A stretch of 64,000 nt of DNA from Flectonema sp. DT1601 (lineage: Eukaryota; Euglenozoa; Diplonemea; Diplonemida; Diplonemidae): positions 124,001 to 188,000 of the forward strand of contig OZ025795.1 of the NCBI GenBank assembly GCA_964019425.1, in the 5' to 3' direction. A program made the position numbers and the translations under genes. The notes beneath the pieces were generated by a model. The model ran no database searches. It had not been told where the DNA came from and worked only from the letters and a program-made list of their open reading frames with translations. Of this stretch, positions 37,727 through 49,943 are shown piece after piece; position 1 is the stretch's first letter, and the number at the start of each line of letters is the position of its first letter.

Positions 37727-38278
37727 TTATTTCTTCAACTTACTCTCTTCGTAATTGTGTTTAATAATCGCCTTCTTTACTTTGTTTGATTTTGTTTGTT
37801 GTCTACGAGATGCCCTACGAGATAAGCAGTACGATATGACTAAGTTCTCAACTCCAAGAGTCTCTTTTTGGTTTGTTCCATTAAACCTTTCCAATGCGTG
37901 TTCAGCCATGGCGCGAGTCTTGAATTCTACGAGGGAGTATTTACCTTGACGTTTGATATTTTTGTATTTTTCAATTGTTACTTTCGGGTCATAATCTTCG
38001 AATAAGGTTCTGACATCATTTCTATCTGTTGTGTTGTCTACGTGCAAGTGTACTGTTCTGTCTCTGGCACTCTCAGCAGCTGCCTTCTTCCTCTTTGCAT
38101 TTGCTGTTAGCTTCTTCTCCTCTACTTCACTCAATTCACTCATGTCATCGTCAGCATCATCACCCTTCTTTCTCTTTTGCTTGGCCTTCGCTTTCTTGGT
38201 ACCCGAAGTGGCGTCTGCTCCACTTCCCCAAACCATTGCCATTGCTGACTCCTTCTCCTCGTCTAGTGTTTTACCCAT
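37727..38278 (-). CDS. RRM-domain protein with basic flanks
   Basis: This is 183 aa from ATG at 38276-38278 (MGKTLDEEKES); the frame is open 18 codons further, but only to a TTG, so I do not use that. The N-terminal ~75 residues are Lys/Ala/Asp-rich and disordered (KAKAKQKRKKGDDADDDMSEL), with nuclear-localisation-like runs. Residues ~78-150 are an RRM: VHLHVDNTT (RNP2-like), then GKYSLVEFKTRAMAEHAL (RNP1-like, with a reduced aromatic set). The C-terminus is basic (SRRASRRQQTKSNKVKKAI). It is probably a nuclear or nucleolar RNA-binding protein. Confidence 0.7.
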   Translation of the reverse strand: MGKTLDEEKESAMAMVWGSGADATSGTKKAKAKQKRKKGDDADDDMSELSEVEEKKLTANAKRKKAAAESARDRTVHLHVDNTTDRNDVRTLFEDYDPKVTIEKYKNIKRQGKYSLVEFKTRAMAEHALERFNGTNQKETLGVENLVISYCLSRRASRRQQTKSNKVKKAIIKHNYEESKLKK

Positions 38279-38561
38279 TTTAGTGATTGGCTTACTGAAG
38301 AATTGATGAGTTAGTGTACTTCTAAGTGACAATAGAATAACGCTTTCATGAGTAAATCCATCCTACCCATCAGAATCACCATCAGAGTTACATACAGCTA
38401 AGCCTAAGCGAGATACGATTTACTTTGTGAGAAAATTCAAATTAAAAATTATCGAAAACTCTCAAATAATACTTTTAAAGAGTTAGGATCGTTGTTTAGT
38501 TCATACAAAAATGATACAGGGAAAAAAAAAAAAAAAAAAAAGAAGTACTCAAAACACCTCA

Positions 38562-39473
38562 TCATGTATATTGAGTAACCAAGTGCATAGCAGCTGAACA
38601 ATGGTCAGTTGATTGCAGTCGTTTATCAAGTCTCCAAGATGCCGTGTCAGCTATAGTGTTGTCAAAGCGACCTTTTAATGATTGAAGAGTTGAAATGTTA
38701 TTTTGTGTTTGATGTTCCAGCTGTTGCAGTTGCTGAAGAATCGAACCTGTTAAGAGATTCTGATGAGGACGACTAGGAGAATTATCTACGTAAGTAGTCG
38801 GCGTTTGCAGAGAACTACCAGGTGTCTGTAGTGGTATTCGTCTGAGTGGAGATGGTGGAGCAATAGGAGTAGGAACTACCGAATTATATAAAGGAGCGGG
38901 TGATGTATACAATACTGTGGGTGGAGGTGATTGAATCGAATCATATCCAGTCTCGAATACCGGATCCACAACTACATTAGAAGGAAAACCAAAAACACTT
39001 TGCTGTGATAGATGTTGTGAAGATTCTGCGAGTTTTTGAACCAAATCATTCTTCGCATTATTCAACTCATCTCTCAGTAGTGTAACTTCATTGTCTAGTG
39101 ATATAGAAGGTGTTACAGCATCTTGTATATCTCTCAGCCAAATATCTCGTTGCATTTGATCAGAAAAACAAATTACTGCCGTCTTCTCAACGTCATTTCC
39201 TAACCAATTAATACAAATCATACTTGGCATTATATCGACATCTGTTTTCTTACCTAATTGGTCAAGTAGTTTTGCTGATACTTGATCTTTGCACTCTAAA
39301 CCAGAAGTTTCTAGCCTTTCGATTACTACTCTGTGTTCACCTCGTACTGAATGGCATTCCTCTCCATTTCCTCTTGCAATTATTAAAGAAGAATCTCTGA
39401 TAGTTACAACTCGTAGTTTCCATCCTCCCTCCTCTAGGATGATCGCGTATACCTTTTCCTTCTTGCTGCTCAT
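38562..39473 (-). CDS. PH-like domain protein with Pro-rich and coiled-coil C-terminus
   Basis: This single exon encodes 303 aa. Residues 1-~120 alternate strands and end in a helix containing W (QRDIWLRDIQDAV), as in pleckstrin-homology folds. The KKEKVYAIILEEGGWKLRVV start fits strand 1-2. A short coiled coil follows (~125-150: LLRDELNNAKNDLVQKL), then a Pro/Ser/Thr-rich stretch (~165-250) and a final coiled coil (QQLQQLEHQTQNNISTLQSL). This layout suits a membrane-phosphoinositide or protein adaptor. No catalytic domain is attached. The stop is a tandem TGA TGA. The N-terminal fold is inferred from pattern only. Confidence 0.6.
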   Translation of the reverse strand: MSSKKEKVYAIILEEGGWKLRVVTIRDSSLIIARGNGEECHSVRGEHRVVIERLETSGLECKDQVSAKLLDQLGKKTDVDIMPSMICINWLGNDVEKTAVICFSDQMQRDIWLRDIQDAVTPSISLDNEVTLLRDELNNAKNDLVQKLAESSQHLSQQSVFGFPSNVVVDPVFETGYDSIQSPPPTVLYTSPAPLYNSVVPTPIAPPSPLRRIPLQTPGSSLQTPTTYVDNSPSRPHQNLLTGSILQQLQQLEHQTQNNISTLQSLKGRFDNTIADTASWRLDKRLQSTDHCSAAMHLVTQYT

Positions 39474-39912
39474 CTAATTTTATAATCTGAGAGCTTGATA
39501 ATGTGTATCTTTGAAAATCATTATTAAAAAAAAGGGGGAAAATAAGTTTTCACTATGCTTCATGTAGTAACCTGTAATATAAATGGTACTGAGTAACTGT
39601 TGTTCATCACGTGAATGATTAACCTTTTCTGAGGATACATAAGAAGCAGCTTGAGGCTATAAACACGCAAGGGAAGACCTACAATAAAAAAGACACACGC
39701 AGAGCTCATAACAACTACTTATACTCAACAGTGCAGCATGTGCACGTTCAGGGAATGCATTCCAGCGAAGAAGCACTGCCCAGCTTATGTAAGTGCGGAA
39801 AAGACGTTGATAAGCTCTACTTAATGAGAATTTAGTAGGCTCATAGACAATATCCACCAAATATTGTGAAGAAGAAAATAGGAAGGGGAAAGAACGAGTT
39901 TGCGAGAAGTTA
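39474..39912. other. Intergenic spacer; no gene seen
   Basis: No credible frame. The short apparent frame at 39657-39860 has no family support. It is the 3' flank of the sphingosine kinase gene. Confidence 0.5.
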
Positions 39913-41362
39913 CTATTTCGTGTTGAAGGCAGGTAGCATTCCTGTATAATATATATTTTGTTTTGTTATTTACTAAGAAAGTATTTATAAAGAATAATGA
40001 ATAACACATACCAGTGCCAACTATAACATTCAAGAATGAAGGATAAATTTCCGATTGCCATGTCTTGCCTGCTTCACAATCTTCACCGTCCAAGACGACC
40101 TTATCTCTTGAACGGGGCATCTCAGCATAGATGGACTTGGCTTTAATTTCTGTCCATCTCTTGCTTTCGGCGTGGGTACCCTCTTCGATGGCATCAAATT
40201 CCGAAATCAATCCAAGTCTATTTTGAGGAGTACTCCAACTAGCATGAAGAATACCGTCAGCAAGTCTAGCATGTGGCATAACTTTAGTCGCTTGATCCAA
40301 AGCAGGTGCAGATGTTGCTTGAAAAAACTGAACAGTCCCTTCATGACTTTGCCAACCAAGTGATTCATCATTTACATCATATTTCGGTTTTGCAAGTGGT
40401 TTTTGAATATCATCTGCCGGACCATCAGCAGGAAGCCACTTAATTTTCATCGGGTATGATGTAGAGTGGTGCTTTGCACAGACACAACAGCAACAACAAC
40501 AGCAAAATAACTTTGCCACAGTGTAGCAAACAAATCTAATAGTACCACAGCAACGACAGACTTCACTATCGATATCAATGTCAGCGATAAGACCTGTTGT
40601 AACGGAGAGGACTCCGTAGCGGACTCTGTTTGCTTGGTGAAAGCTGAACAAGTCAAGTTCTCTAGATTCACCCTTCACAAGTCCCCAAATAGAAGTAATG
40701 TCGTCACCTACACCAGTCATGTGAGCCATAGCATTAGCTGAGCCAGAAGGGATGTAGCAAATAGTAAACTTACCCTTCTCTGCGTCAGGTCTTTGCATCA
40801 AACCCTCAAGAGCTTCACACATGCTTCCATCTCCACCAATTGTTGCCACAATGCTGTCCTCATCCAGGACTAGACCTGCTGCTATTGAAGTAGCATCTCC
40901 CCTTCCCTTTGTCGTTGAAACAGTAATCTTGTGACGAGTAAAGGCAACGTGTTTTTGAACGCTTTGTCTAATTTTTTCACCCCTACCGTTTCCAGAATGT
41001 GGGTTTGCAATAACATAAATATTCAGTTTTCTCGGACAAGCCCATTCTTTTACTTTCGCTTTCCATCTTCTTGTTGTCTTCTCATCGTCAAGTATCATTT
41101 TAGTAGCACTCCATTTGACTGCTTCGTACCATGGCTTTCCCTTTTGTGGAAGACCAGTCTTACTGGATATTGTCACACCGTTTTCATTTGGTGTCTTAAC
41201 AATTCTAATCACAAGTGTACATCCCTTCGAACTCGCTCCATATACATTCTTTCTCGGAATAATTTCCTCACTACCGGAACTTCCCACAATTAGACTATCA
41301 TCTTTTAGAGTGAGGTTACAACCCGCTTTGTTTGATATCGTCAATAACTCTGGTGTGGCCAT
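39913..41362 (-). CDS. Sphingosine kinase / diacylglycerol kinase catalytic family, two exons
   Basis: Exons 41362-40012 and 39941-39913 join in phase (intron 70 bases, GTATGT...ATACAG) to give 459 aa ending MLPAFNTK. Without splicing the frame continues into unrelated residues. A PH-like N-terminal ~130 residues precedes the DAGK catalytic region: VIANPHSGNGRG (nucleotide loop), TIGGDGSMCEAL (signature GGDG), IPSGSANAMAH, then the C-terminal beta domain. The layout matches sphingosine kinases (C1-C5 motifs), which make sphingosine-1-phosphate. A run of seven Cys plus VC (CCCCCCCVC) interrupts the middle and may be S-acylated for membrane anchoring. The satellite starts about 160 bases upstream. 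Confidence 0.85.
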
Positions 41363-41519
41363 TGAATTTTAAGTGCTGGCGAAAGTGTGTAATAATAACT
41401 GAAAGTAAATTTTACTCTGAGGATTGCAGTCATAATTCTTGTCCTCATACGTGAACCATTCACTGCTCTTGCCTACATCAAATTAGAGACAGGGATGGGA
41501 CAAACGACGGTCAGAATGG

Positions 41520-44500
41520 AAAGCAACGCTCAGACACGAAAGCTACGTCAACAAATAGCATTCAGGTGACTCACGGTCTGCAGAACTATGAGATCGGCTT
41601 TCTATCTCGTCAATCATTCGCGTTGCTATTTTCCTCCTTTTTTCCAACTCCCACAAAACACAGAAAAGAAGTCGCACACACAGAGCTCAGACAGCAGGAC
41701 GGTAGTTGCAGTTTGGTTTCATGAGTAAAGGTTGGAAGCCATCAAATATTATGATAAGGTGATCATCTTAGCTCTGAATGACGACAACTCAAATCAACGA
41801 GAAGAAGAAGAAGAAGAGAGAACGACAAGGAAGCACGAAGTCAGCAAGTTTTAAACCTTTTTTCAAGTCACGAGAAATCAGAAGCAAGACTGGCGTTGGA
41901 AAGGTTGTGTGTGTTATCCATCATGAGAATCATGTGAGAAGTGCTGGTATTCCAAATGCATGAAAGGAATCGAAAAAGAACAACGCACTCACAACAGCAG
42001 GGCAACAAAAGGATCAGCTTGAAGGCCGAAATTACTTGAAATCAATAAAAAGGATTTTCATACGAACGAGATCTATTGGGTAATTTCTATATCATCATGA
42101 GATATTGTGGAATCAATAACAACACAGAGAGGCGGATCTCAGGCAAAGTCAGATGAGCGAATGGCAAACATCTTCCGAGGTTGTCTGGACCCACAAAACA
42201 GCAGGGGATTCGACTCGGCTATCCTTCAACAACAGGCAGGCAATACGATGAATGGAACAACGACCTCACAACAGCGGGCAACAAAAGGATGAAGACCAGA
42301 CAATCAGACAGCCCGTCGTTGTTTGTCACCAGATCTGCACCCAAAGGGAGCAGGTAAGGCATCAGCTTGCAATACGACTTTCTCATCATGTGTCTGAAAT
42401 TACTTCAAAGGAGATACATCAAGAGATTCTTGTACACGTGGGTGTGCGTTAATTCCATATCCGGAAGGAACGCGACCGTATTGCGTACTTTCTAAAAAGA
42501 GATTGGGAACTTCTTCAACAACACACAAAAAGGATCAGCAGGGAAGCAGGAACACGACAGACAAAGCAACGCTCAGACACGAAAGCTACGTCAACAAATA
42601 GCATTCAGGTGACTCACGGTCTGCAGAACTATGAGATCGGCTTTCTATCTCGTCAATCATTCGCGTTGCTATTTTCCTCCTTTTTTCCAACTCCCACAAA
42701 AACGCAGAAAAGATGTCGCACACACAGAGCTCAGACAGCAGGACGGTAGTTGCAGTTTGGTTTCATGAGTAAAGGTTGGAAGCCATCAAATATTATGATA
42801 AGGTGATCATCTTCGCTCTGAATGACGACAACTCAAATCAACGAGAAGAAGAAGAAGAGAACGACAAGGAAGCACGAAGTCAGCAAGTTTTAAACCTTTT
42901 TTCAAGTCACGAGAAATCAGAAGCAAGACTGGCGTTGGAAAGGTTGTGTGTGTTATCCATCATGTGAATCATGTGAAGGAAGTGAATGTTCGAAGACCAG
43001 ACAATCAGACAGCCCGTCGTTGTTTGTCACCAGATCTGCACCCAAAAGGAGCAGGTAAGGCATCAGCTTGCAATACGACTTTTTCATAACGTGTCTGAAA
43101 TGAATACATAAAGTCAGGTGTGAGGCCTCCCACAATACATAGCACAGCAAAGCTCAAATCAGACAAAGTAGTAGTAAGAAGTTATCGTCAAATATAATCC
43201 GACATATGCTTGTTATGATATGTGATCATCATATTACTTTAGACAGTCAGTTTCAGAGAAAGCAACGCTCAGACACGAAAGCTACGTCAACAAATAGCAT
43301 TCAGGTGACTCACGGTCTGCAGAACTATGAGATCGGCTTTCTATCTCGTCAATCATTCGCGTTGCTATGTTTCCCTTTTTTTACAACTCCCACAAAAAAC
43401 AGAAAAGATGTCGCACACACAGAGCTCAGACAGCAGGACGGTAGTTGCAGTTTGGTTTCATGAGTAAAGGTTGGAAGCCATCAAATATTATGATAAGGTG
43501 ATCATCTTCGCTCTGAATGACGACAATTCAAATCAAAGACAGGTTCTGGAAAGGTTCTCAAATCAGACAAAGTAGTAGTAAGAAGTTATCGTCAAATATA
43601 ATCCGACATATGCTTGTTATGATATGTGATCATCATATTACTTTAGACAGTCAGTTTCAGAGAAAGCAACGCTCAGACACGAAAGCTACGTCAACAAATA
43701 GCATTCAGGTGACTCACGGTCTGCAGAACTATGAGATCGGCTTTCTATCTCGTCAATCATTCGCGTTGCTATGTTTCCCTTTTTTTACAACTCCCACAAA
43801 AAACAGAAAAGATGTCGCACACACAGAGCTCAGACAGCAGGACGGTAGTTGCAGTTTGGTTTCATGAGTAAAGGTTGGAAGCCATCAAATATTATGATAA
43901 GGTGATCATCTTCGCTCTGAATGACGACAACTCAAATCAACGAGAAGAAGAAGAAGAGAGAACGACAAGGAAACACGAAGTCAGCAAGTTTTAAACCTTT
44001 TTTCAAGTCACGAGAAATCAGAAGCAAGACTGGCGTTGGAAAGGTTGTGTGTGTTATCCATCATGAGAATCATGTGAGAAGTGCTGGTATTCCAAATGCA
44101 TGAAAGGAATCGAAAAAGAACAACGCACTCACAACAGCAGGGCAACAAAAGGATCAGCTTGAAGGCCGAAATTACTTGAAATCAATAAAAAGGATTTTCA
44201 TACGAACGAGATCTATTGGGTAATTTCTATATCATCATGAGATATTGTGGAATCAATAACAACACAGAGAGGCGGATCTCAGGCAAAGTCAGATGAGCGA
44301 ATGGCAAACATCTTCCGAGGTTGTCTGGACCCACAAAACAGCAGGGGATTCGACTCGGCTATCCTTCAACAACAGGCAGGCAATACGATGAATGGAACAA
44401 CGACCTCACAACAGCGGGCAACAAAAGGATGAAGACCAGACAATCAGACAGCCCGTCGTTGTTTGTCACCAGATCTGCACCCAAAGGGAGCAGGTAAGGC

Positions 44501-46706
44501 ATCAGCTTGCAATACGACTTTCTCATCATGTGTCTGAAATTACTTCAAAGGAGATACATCAAGAGATTCTTGTACACGTGGGTGTGCGTTAATTCCATAT
44601 CCGGAAGGAACGCGACCGTATTGCGTACTTTCTAAAAAGAGATTGGGAACTTCTTCAACAACACACAAAAAGGATCAGCAGGGAAGCAGGAACACGACAG
44701 ACAAAGCAACGCTCAGACACGAAAGCTACGTCAACAAATAGCATTCAGGTGACTCACGGTCTGCAGAACTATGAGATCGGCTTTCTATCTCGTCAATCAT
44801 TCGCGTTGCTATTTTCCTCCTTTTTTCCAACTCCCACAAAAACGCAGAAAAGATGTCGCACACACAGAGCTCAGACAGCAGGACGGTAGTTGCAGTTTGG
44901 TTTCATGAGTAAAGGTTGGAAGCCATCAAATATTATGATAAGGTGATCATCTTCGCTCTGAATGACGACAACTCAAATCAACGAGAAGAAGAAGAAGAGA
45001 ACGACAAGGAAGCACGAAGTCAGCAAGTTTTAAACCTTTTTTCAAGTCACGAGAAATCAGAAGCAAGACTGGCGTTGGAAAGGTTGTGTGTGTTATCCAT
45101 CATGTGAATCATGTGAAGGAAGTGAATGTTCGAAGACCAGACAATCAGACAGCCCGTCGTTGTTTGTCACCAGATCTGCACCCAAAAGGAGCAGGTAAGG
45201 CATCAGCTTGCAATACGACTTTTTCATAACGTGTCTGAAATGAATACATAAAGTCAGGTGTGAGGCCTCCCACAATACATAGCACAGCAAAGCTCAAATC
45301 AGACAAAGTAGTAGTAAGAAGTTATCGTCAAATATAATCCGACATATGCTTGTTATGATATGTGATCATCATATTACTTTAGACAGTCAGTTTCAGAGAA
45401 AGCAACGCTCAGACACGAAAGCTACGTCAACAAATAGCATTCAGGTGACTCACGGTCTGCAGAACTATGAGATCGGCTTTCTATCTCGTCAATCATTCGC
45501 GTTGCTATGTTTCCCTTTTTTTACAACTCCCACAAAAAACAGAAAAGATGTCGCACACACAGAGCTCAGACAGCAGGACGGTAGTTGCAGTTTGGTTTCA
45601 TGAGTAAAGGTTGGAAGCCATCAAATATTATGATAAGGTGATCATCTTCGCTCTGAATGACGACAACTCAAATCAACGAGAAGAAGAAGAAGAGAGAACG
45701 ACAAGGAAACACGAAGTCAGCAAGTTTTAAACCTTTTTTCAAGTCACGAGAAATCAGAAGCAAGACTGGCGTTGGAAAGGTTGTGTGTGTTATCCATCAT
45801 GAGAATCATGTGAGAAGTGCTGGTATTCCAAATGCATGAAAGGAATCGAAAAAGAACAACGCACTCACAACAGCAGGGCAACAAAAGGATCAGCTTGAAG
45901 GCCGAAATTACTTGAAATCAATAAAAAGGATTTTCATACGAACGAGATCTATTGGGTAATTTCTATATCATCATGAGATATTGTGGAATCAATAACAACA
46001 CAGAGAGGCGGATCTCAGGCAAAGTCAGATGAGCGAATGGCAAACATCTTCCGAGGTTGTCTGGACCCACAAAACAGCAGGGGATTCGACTCGGCTATCC
46101 TTCAACAACAGGCAGGCAATACGATGAATGGAACAACGACCTCACAACAGCGGGCAACAAAAGGATGAAGACCAGACAATCAGACAGCCCGTCGTTGTTT
46201 GTCACCAGATCTGCACCCAAAGGGAGCAGGTAAGGCATCAGCTTGCAATACGACTTTCTCATCATGTGTCTGAAATTACTTCAAAGGAGATACATCAAGA
46301 GATTCTTGTACACGTGGGTGTGCGTTAATTCCATATCCGGAAGGAACGCGACCGTATTGCGTACTTTCTAAAAAGAGATTGGGAACTTCTTCAACAACAC
46401 ACAAAAAGGATCAGCAGGGAAGCAGGAACACGACAGACAAAGCAACGCTCAGACACGAAAGCTACGTCAACAAATAGCATTCAGGTGACTCACGGTCTGC
46501 AGAACTATGAGATCGGCTTTCTATCTCGTCAATCATTCGCGTTGCTATTTTCCTCCTTTTTTCCAACTCCCACAAAAACGCAGAAAAGATGTCGCACACA
46601 CAGAGCTCAGACAGCAGGACGGTAGTTGCAGTTTGGTTTCATGAGTAAAGGTTGGAAGCCATCAAATATTATGATAAGGTGATCATCTTCGCTCTGAATG
46701 ACGACA
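41520..46706. repeat. Higher-order tandem satellite (about 5.2 kb)
   Basis: A conserved block beginning AAAGCAACGCTCAGACACG and ending CTCTGAATGACGACAA (about 250 bases) starts at about 41520, 42563, 43259, 43663, 44703, 45399 and 46439. The distances are about 1043, 696, 404, 1040, 696 and 1040, so long and short units alternate with a higher-order period of 1736, plus one 404-base insertion unit. Units are near-identical, which means recent amplification or homogenisation. Open frames are 60-116 codons and differ between units; nothing resembles a known protein, rRNA or transposase. It is bounded on both sides by unique DNA. Confidence 0.9.
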
Positions 46707-47121
46707 ATTTAACGGAAATAACGATGATGGTTACTCGAATAGTAGTTTTTATGTAGATGACAGTTTTCAATGGATAACTTTGACTAAAATACTATGAAAC
46801 CTGTAGAATAAGGAGACTTGATAAAAGGCTTTCTAAGCAACTCATCATTCAGCACTCATGATAAACCGAATGGCTGGTTTGGGGGGGCGGGGGGAACTCA
46901 TCATCTTTTCTCATCAAATGTTGTTTGAAAAGATCTTCTTCGTACTTTGGGTTTCCCCAATTTAATTTAATCATTTATTATTTTTTTGTTTTTTTTATGA
47001 GGTTTTTTTTTAACTTTTTTTTGTTTTTCGTGGTTTTTCACCTGCAGCCCTTGCAGGAAGATAACAACTTCTTGCGGACGTAAAAACAAGGCTGCAGAAG
47101 TGCAAATATAAACAACGCTTC
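46707..47121. other. Unique spacer with G-rich run, 3' of RPS5 copy A
   Basis: The sequence contains GGGGGGGCGGGGGG at about 46881-46893 and T-rich stretches up to 47040. No gene is seen. The direct boundary of the satellite is at about 46706, where the unit changes from CTCTGAATGACGACAA to unrelated DNA. Confidence 0.6.
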
Positions 47122-48300
47122 TTAACGGTTGGTCTTGGCAACACGCTCAATTCCGTCCTTTTCCTTGATGGCGAAGGAGTTCGATGATCCCTTTGCGGCG
47201 TTGACGAGCTCGTCGGCAAGGCATTCAGAGATGGACTTGATGTTTCTGAATGAGGCCTTTCTGGCTCCAGCGGTCAAAAGGGAGATGGCCTGTGTTTTTA
47301 TATATTGTTAGTTTATTTAATACAGTTGAACTGAAAGATAAATAAAATAATACTTCACTCTACTACAAAGAGGAGGAGTATCAGATCTCCCTACATTATT
47401 GAGAACACGACAACTATCAAAAGAGCTGAACATGCCCTTCTGATGCAGGTCACACAGCTAACCGATCAAAGAATCTCGCGTACTTGGGAGACCCCAAACC
47501 CATTGGCTATCATTAGGGCACATGTGGGGGACTATGAAGACACGCCGAACCATAACACAGCATCAGATCTCCCTACATTATTGAGAACACGACAACTATC
47601 AAAAGAGCTGAACATGCCCTTCTGATGCAGGTCACACAGCTAACCGATCAAAGAATCTCGCGTACTTGGGAGACCCCAAACCCATTGGCTATCATTAGGG
47701 CACATGTGGGGGACTATGAAGACACGCCGAATCATAACAAGCATCGATTGCCCGCCAGCGAAACCGCAACAAAGAAATAAGAAAAAAATTACATACGACG
47801 TTGACACGACGAAGTGGGGAAACGTCAACGGCCTGACGACGAACAACACCGGCGGATCCAACACGAGTCGAGTCTTCTCTGGCTCCGGACTTGGCAACGG
47901 CGTCAACAAGGATCTGTTTTTTTGTTGATTTTGCATTGTTTTGATTCTCTTCGTTTCATTGCAAAGCAACTCATCTAGTGAGCCTACAACTTTTACATAC
48001 CTGAAGTGGGTTGCTGTCGGTCATGAGGTACATGATCTCGAAAGCGTGACGAACGATACGGCAGGCCTGGATCTTCTTACCGTTGTTACGTCCGTGCATC
48101 ATGATGGAGCAGGTGAGACGTTCAACAACTGGGCACTTGGCCTTTCTGAATCTCTTCTTTGACCATCTTCCTGATGAGTGAGGAAGGTAGATAGGCTTCA
48201 GGGTGATGTAGTCCTGGAGGGAAAGGTCAGCGCACTTGACATCCTCGGCGGACCACTTTCCGAACAACCTGACGTTGGTCTTGATGGCAGGGGCAGTCAT
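47122..48300 (-). CDS. RPS5: Ribosomal protein S5 (uS7), copy A, three exons
   Basis: Exons 48300-48001 (100 codons), 47913-47797 (39) and 47289-47122 (56 with stop) give 194 aa. The donors are GTATGT and the acceptors ACAG. The protein has the uS7 features [56 protein letters not shown], then [18 protein letters not shown] and [20 protein letters not shown]. uS7 sits in the small-subunit head at the mRNA exit channel. It contacts the E site and initiation factors. Intron 2 (47290-47796) carries two 182-bp repeats. The other two copies have near-identical exons. Confidence 0.95.
47382..47745. repeat. 182-bp tandem repeat, two units, in RPS5-A intron 2
   Basis: Units begin CAGATCTCCCTACATTATTG at 47382 and 47564. 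The remaining intron sequence is shared with the other copies. Confidence 0.9.
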
Positions 48301-48495
48301 TTTAATAAGGTAAGTTGTGAGATAAACCTGCTAAATAAAAGATTATAATATCTGATGACACTGTAGACTGTTAACTAATGATTTAAATCCAGGTGATCCT
48401 TCCTAATGACAAAATAAAAAGGAACCCTTAATGGAATTCATCCCTTGAGTAACCGCACAAATGACGGTGCGAGCAACAGAATAGTTGAAAGCATT

Positions 48496-49674
48496 TTAAC
48501 GGTTGGTCTTGGCAACACGCTCAATTCCGTCCTTTTCCTTGATGGCGAAGGAGTTCGATGATCCCTTTGCGGCGTTGACGAGCTCGTCGGCAAGGCATTC
48601 AGAGATGGACTTGATGTTTCTGAATGAGGCCTTTCTGGCTCCAGCGGTCAAAAGGGAGATGGCCTGTGTTTTTATATATTGTTAGTTTATTCAATACAGT
48701 TGAACTGAAAGATAAATAAAATAATACTTCACTCTACTACAAAGAGGAGGAGTATGAAATCTCCCTACATTATTGAGAACACGACAACTATCAAAAGAGT
48801 TGAACATGCCCTTCTGATGCAGGTCACACAGCTTACTGATCAAAGAATCTCGCGTACTTGGGAGACCCCAAACCCATTGGCTATCATTAGGGCACATGTG
48901 GGGGACTATGAAGACACGCCGAACCATAACAAAGCATCAGATCTCCCTACATTATTGAGAACACGACAACTATCAAAAGAGTTGAACATGCCCTTCTGAT
49001 GCAGGTCACACAGCTAACCGATCAAAGAATCTAGCGTACTTGGGAGACCCCAAACCCATTGGCTATCGTTAGGGCACATGTGGGGGACTATGAAGACACG
49101 CCGAATCATAACAAGCATCGATTGCCCGCCAGCGAAACCGCAACAAAGAAATAAGAAAAAAATTACATACGACGTTGACACGACGAAGTGGGGAAACGTC
49201 AACGGCCTGACGACGAACAACACCGGCGGATCCAACACGGGTCGAGTCTTCTCTGGCTCCGGACTTGGCAACGGCGTCAACAAGGATCTGTTTTTTTGTT
49301 GATTTTGCATTGTTTTGATTCTCTTCGCCTCATTGCAAAGCAACTCATCTAGTGAGCCTACAACTTTTACATACCTGAAGTGGGTTGCTGTCGGTCATGA
49401 GGTACATGATCTCGAAAGCGTGACGAACGATACGGCAGGCCTGGATCTTCTTACCGTTGTTACGTCCGTGCATCATGATGGAGCAGGTGAGACGTTCAAC
49501 AACTGGGCACTTGGCCTTTCTGAATCTCTTCTTTGACCATCTTCCTGATGAGTGAGGAAGGTAGATAGGCTTCAGGGTGATGTAGTCCTGGAGGGAAAGG
49601 TCAGCGCACTTGACGTCCTCGGCGGACCACTTTCCGAACAACCTGACGTTGGTCTTGATGGCAGGGGCAGTCAT
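48496..49674 (-). CDS. RPS5: Ribosomal protein S5 (uS7), copy B, three exons
   Basis: Exons 49674-49375, 49287-49171 and 48663-48496 use the same phases and lengths as copy A and give the same 194-aa type of protein. Intron 2 (48664-49170) is 507 bases with two repeat units (starts 48756 variant, 48938). The spacer to copy A is 195 bases, so the two are in tandem. Near-identity of exons and introns suggests gene conversion or recent duplication. Confidence 0.95.
48756..49119. repeat. 182-bp tandem repeat, two units, in RPS5-B intron 2
   Basis: Units begin at 48756 (GAAATCTCCC variant of the first word) and 48938. Confidence 0.9.
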
Positions 49675-49943
49675 TTTAAGGAGTAAGAGATGTAATCTAA
49701 TAGAGGAGAAATAAATTGTTGACCAGTCTTCTAAACCACAGTTAGGCTAATCTACTTAATTGATAAGCCTCATGTATCTGTTTAAAGTTTTATATTTATG
49801 CGGAGTAACCTGATAGAAGTGAAGAAGTATTTCCCTGCTAAGACTAAATAACAACAATTGCCTAATAACCTGCCTTAGACATTAACTTGGAAGCTCTCCA
49901 TAAAAAGAGAGATTTCTGACTTGTAAAATTGATAAATCCAAAT

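Noticed and set aside
41778-46328. Repeated short open frames in the satellite
   Set aside because: They follow the unit repeat, differ by frame between units, and have no recognised protein signature.
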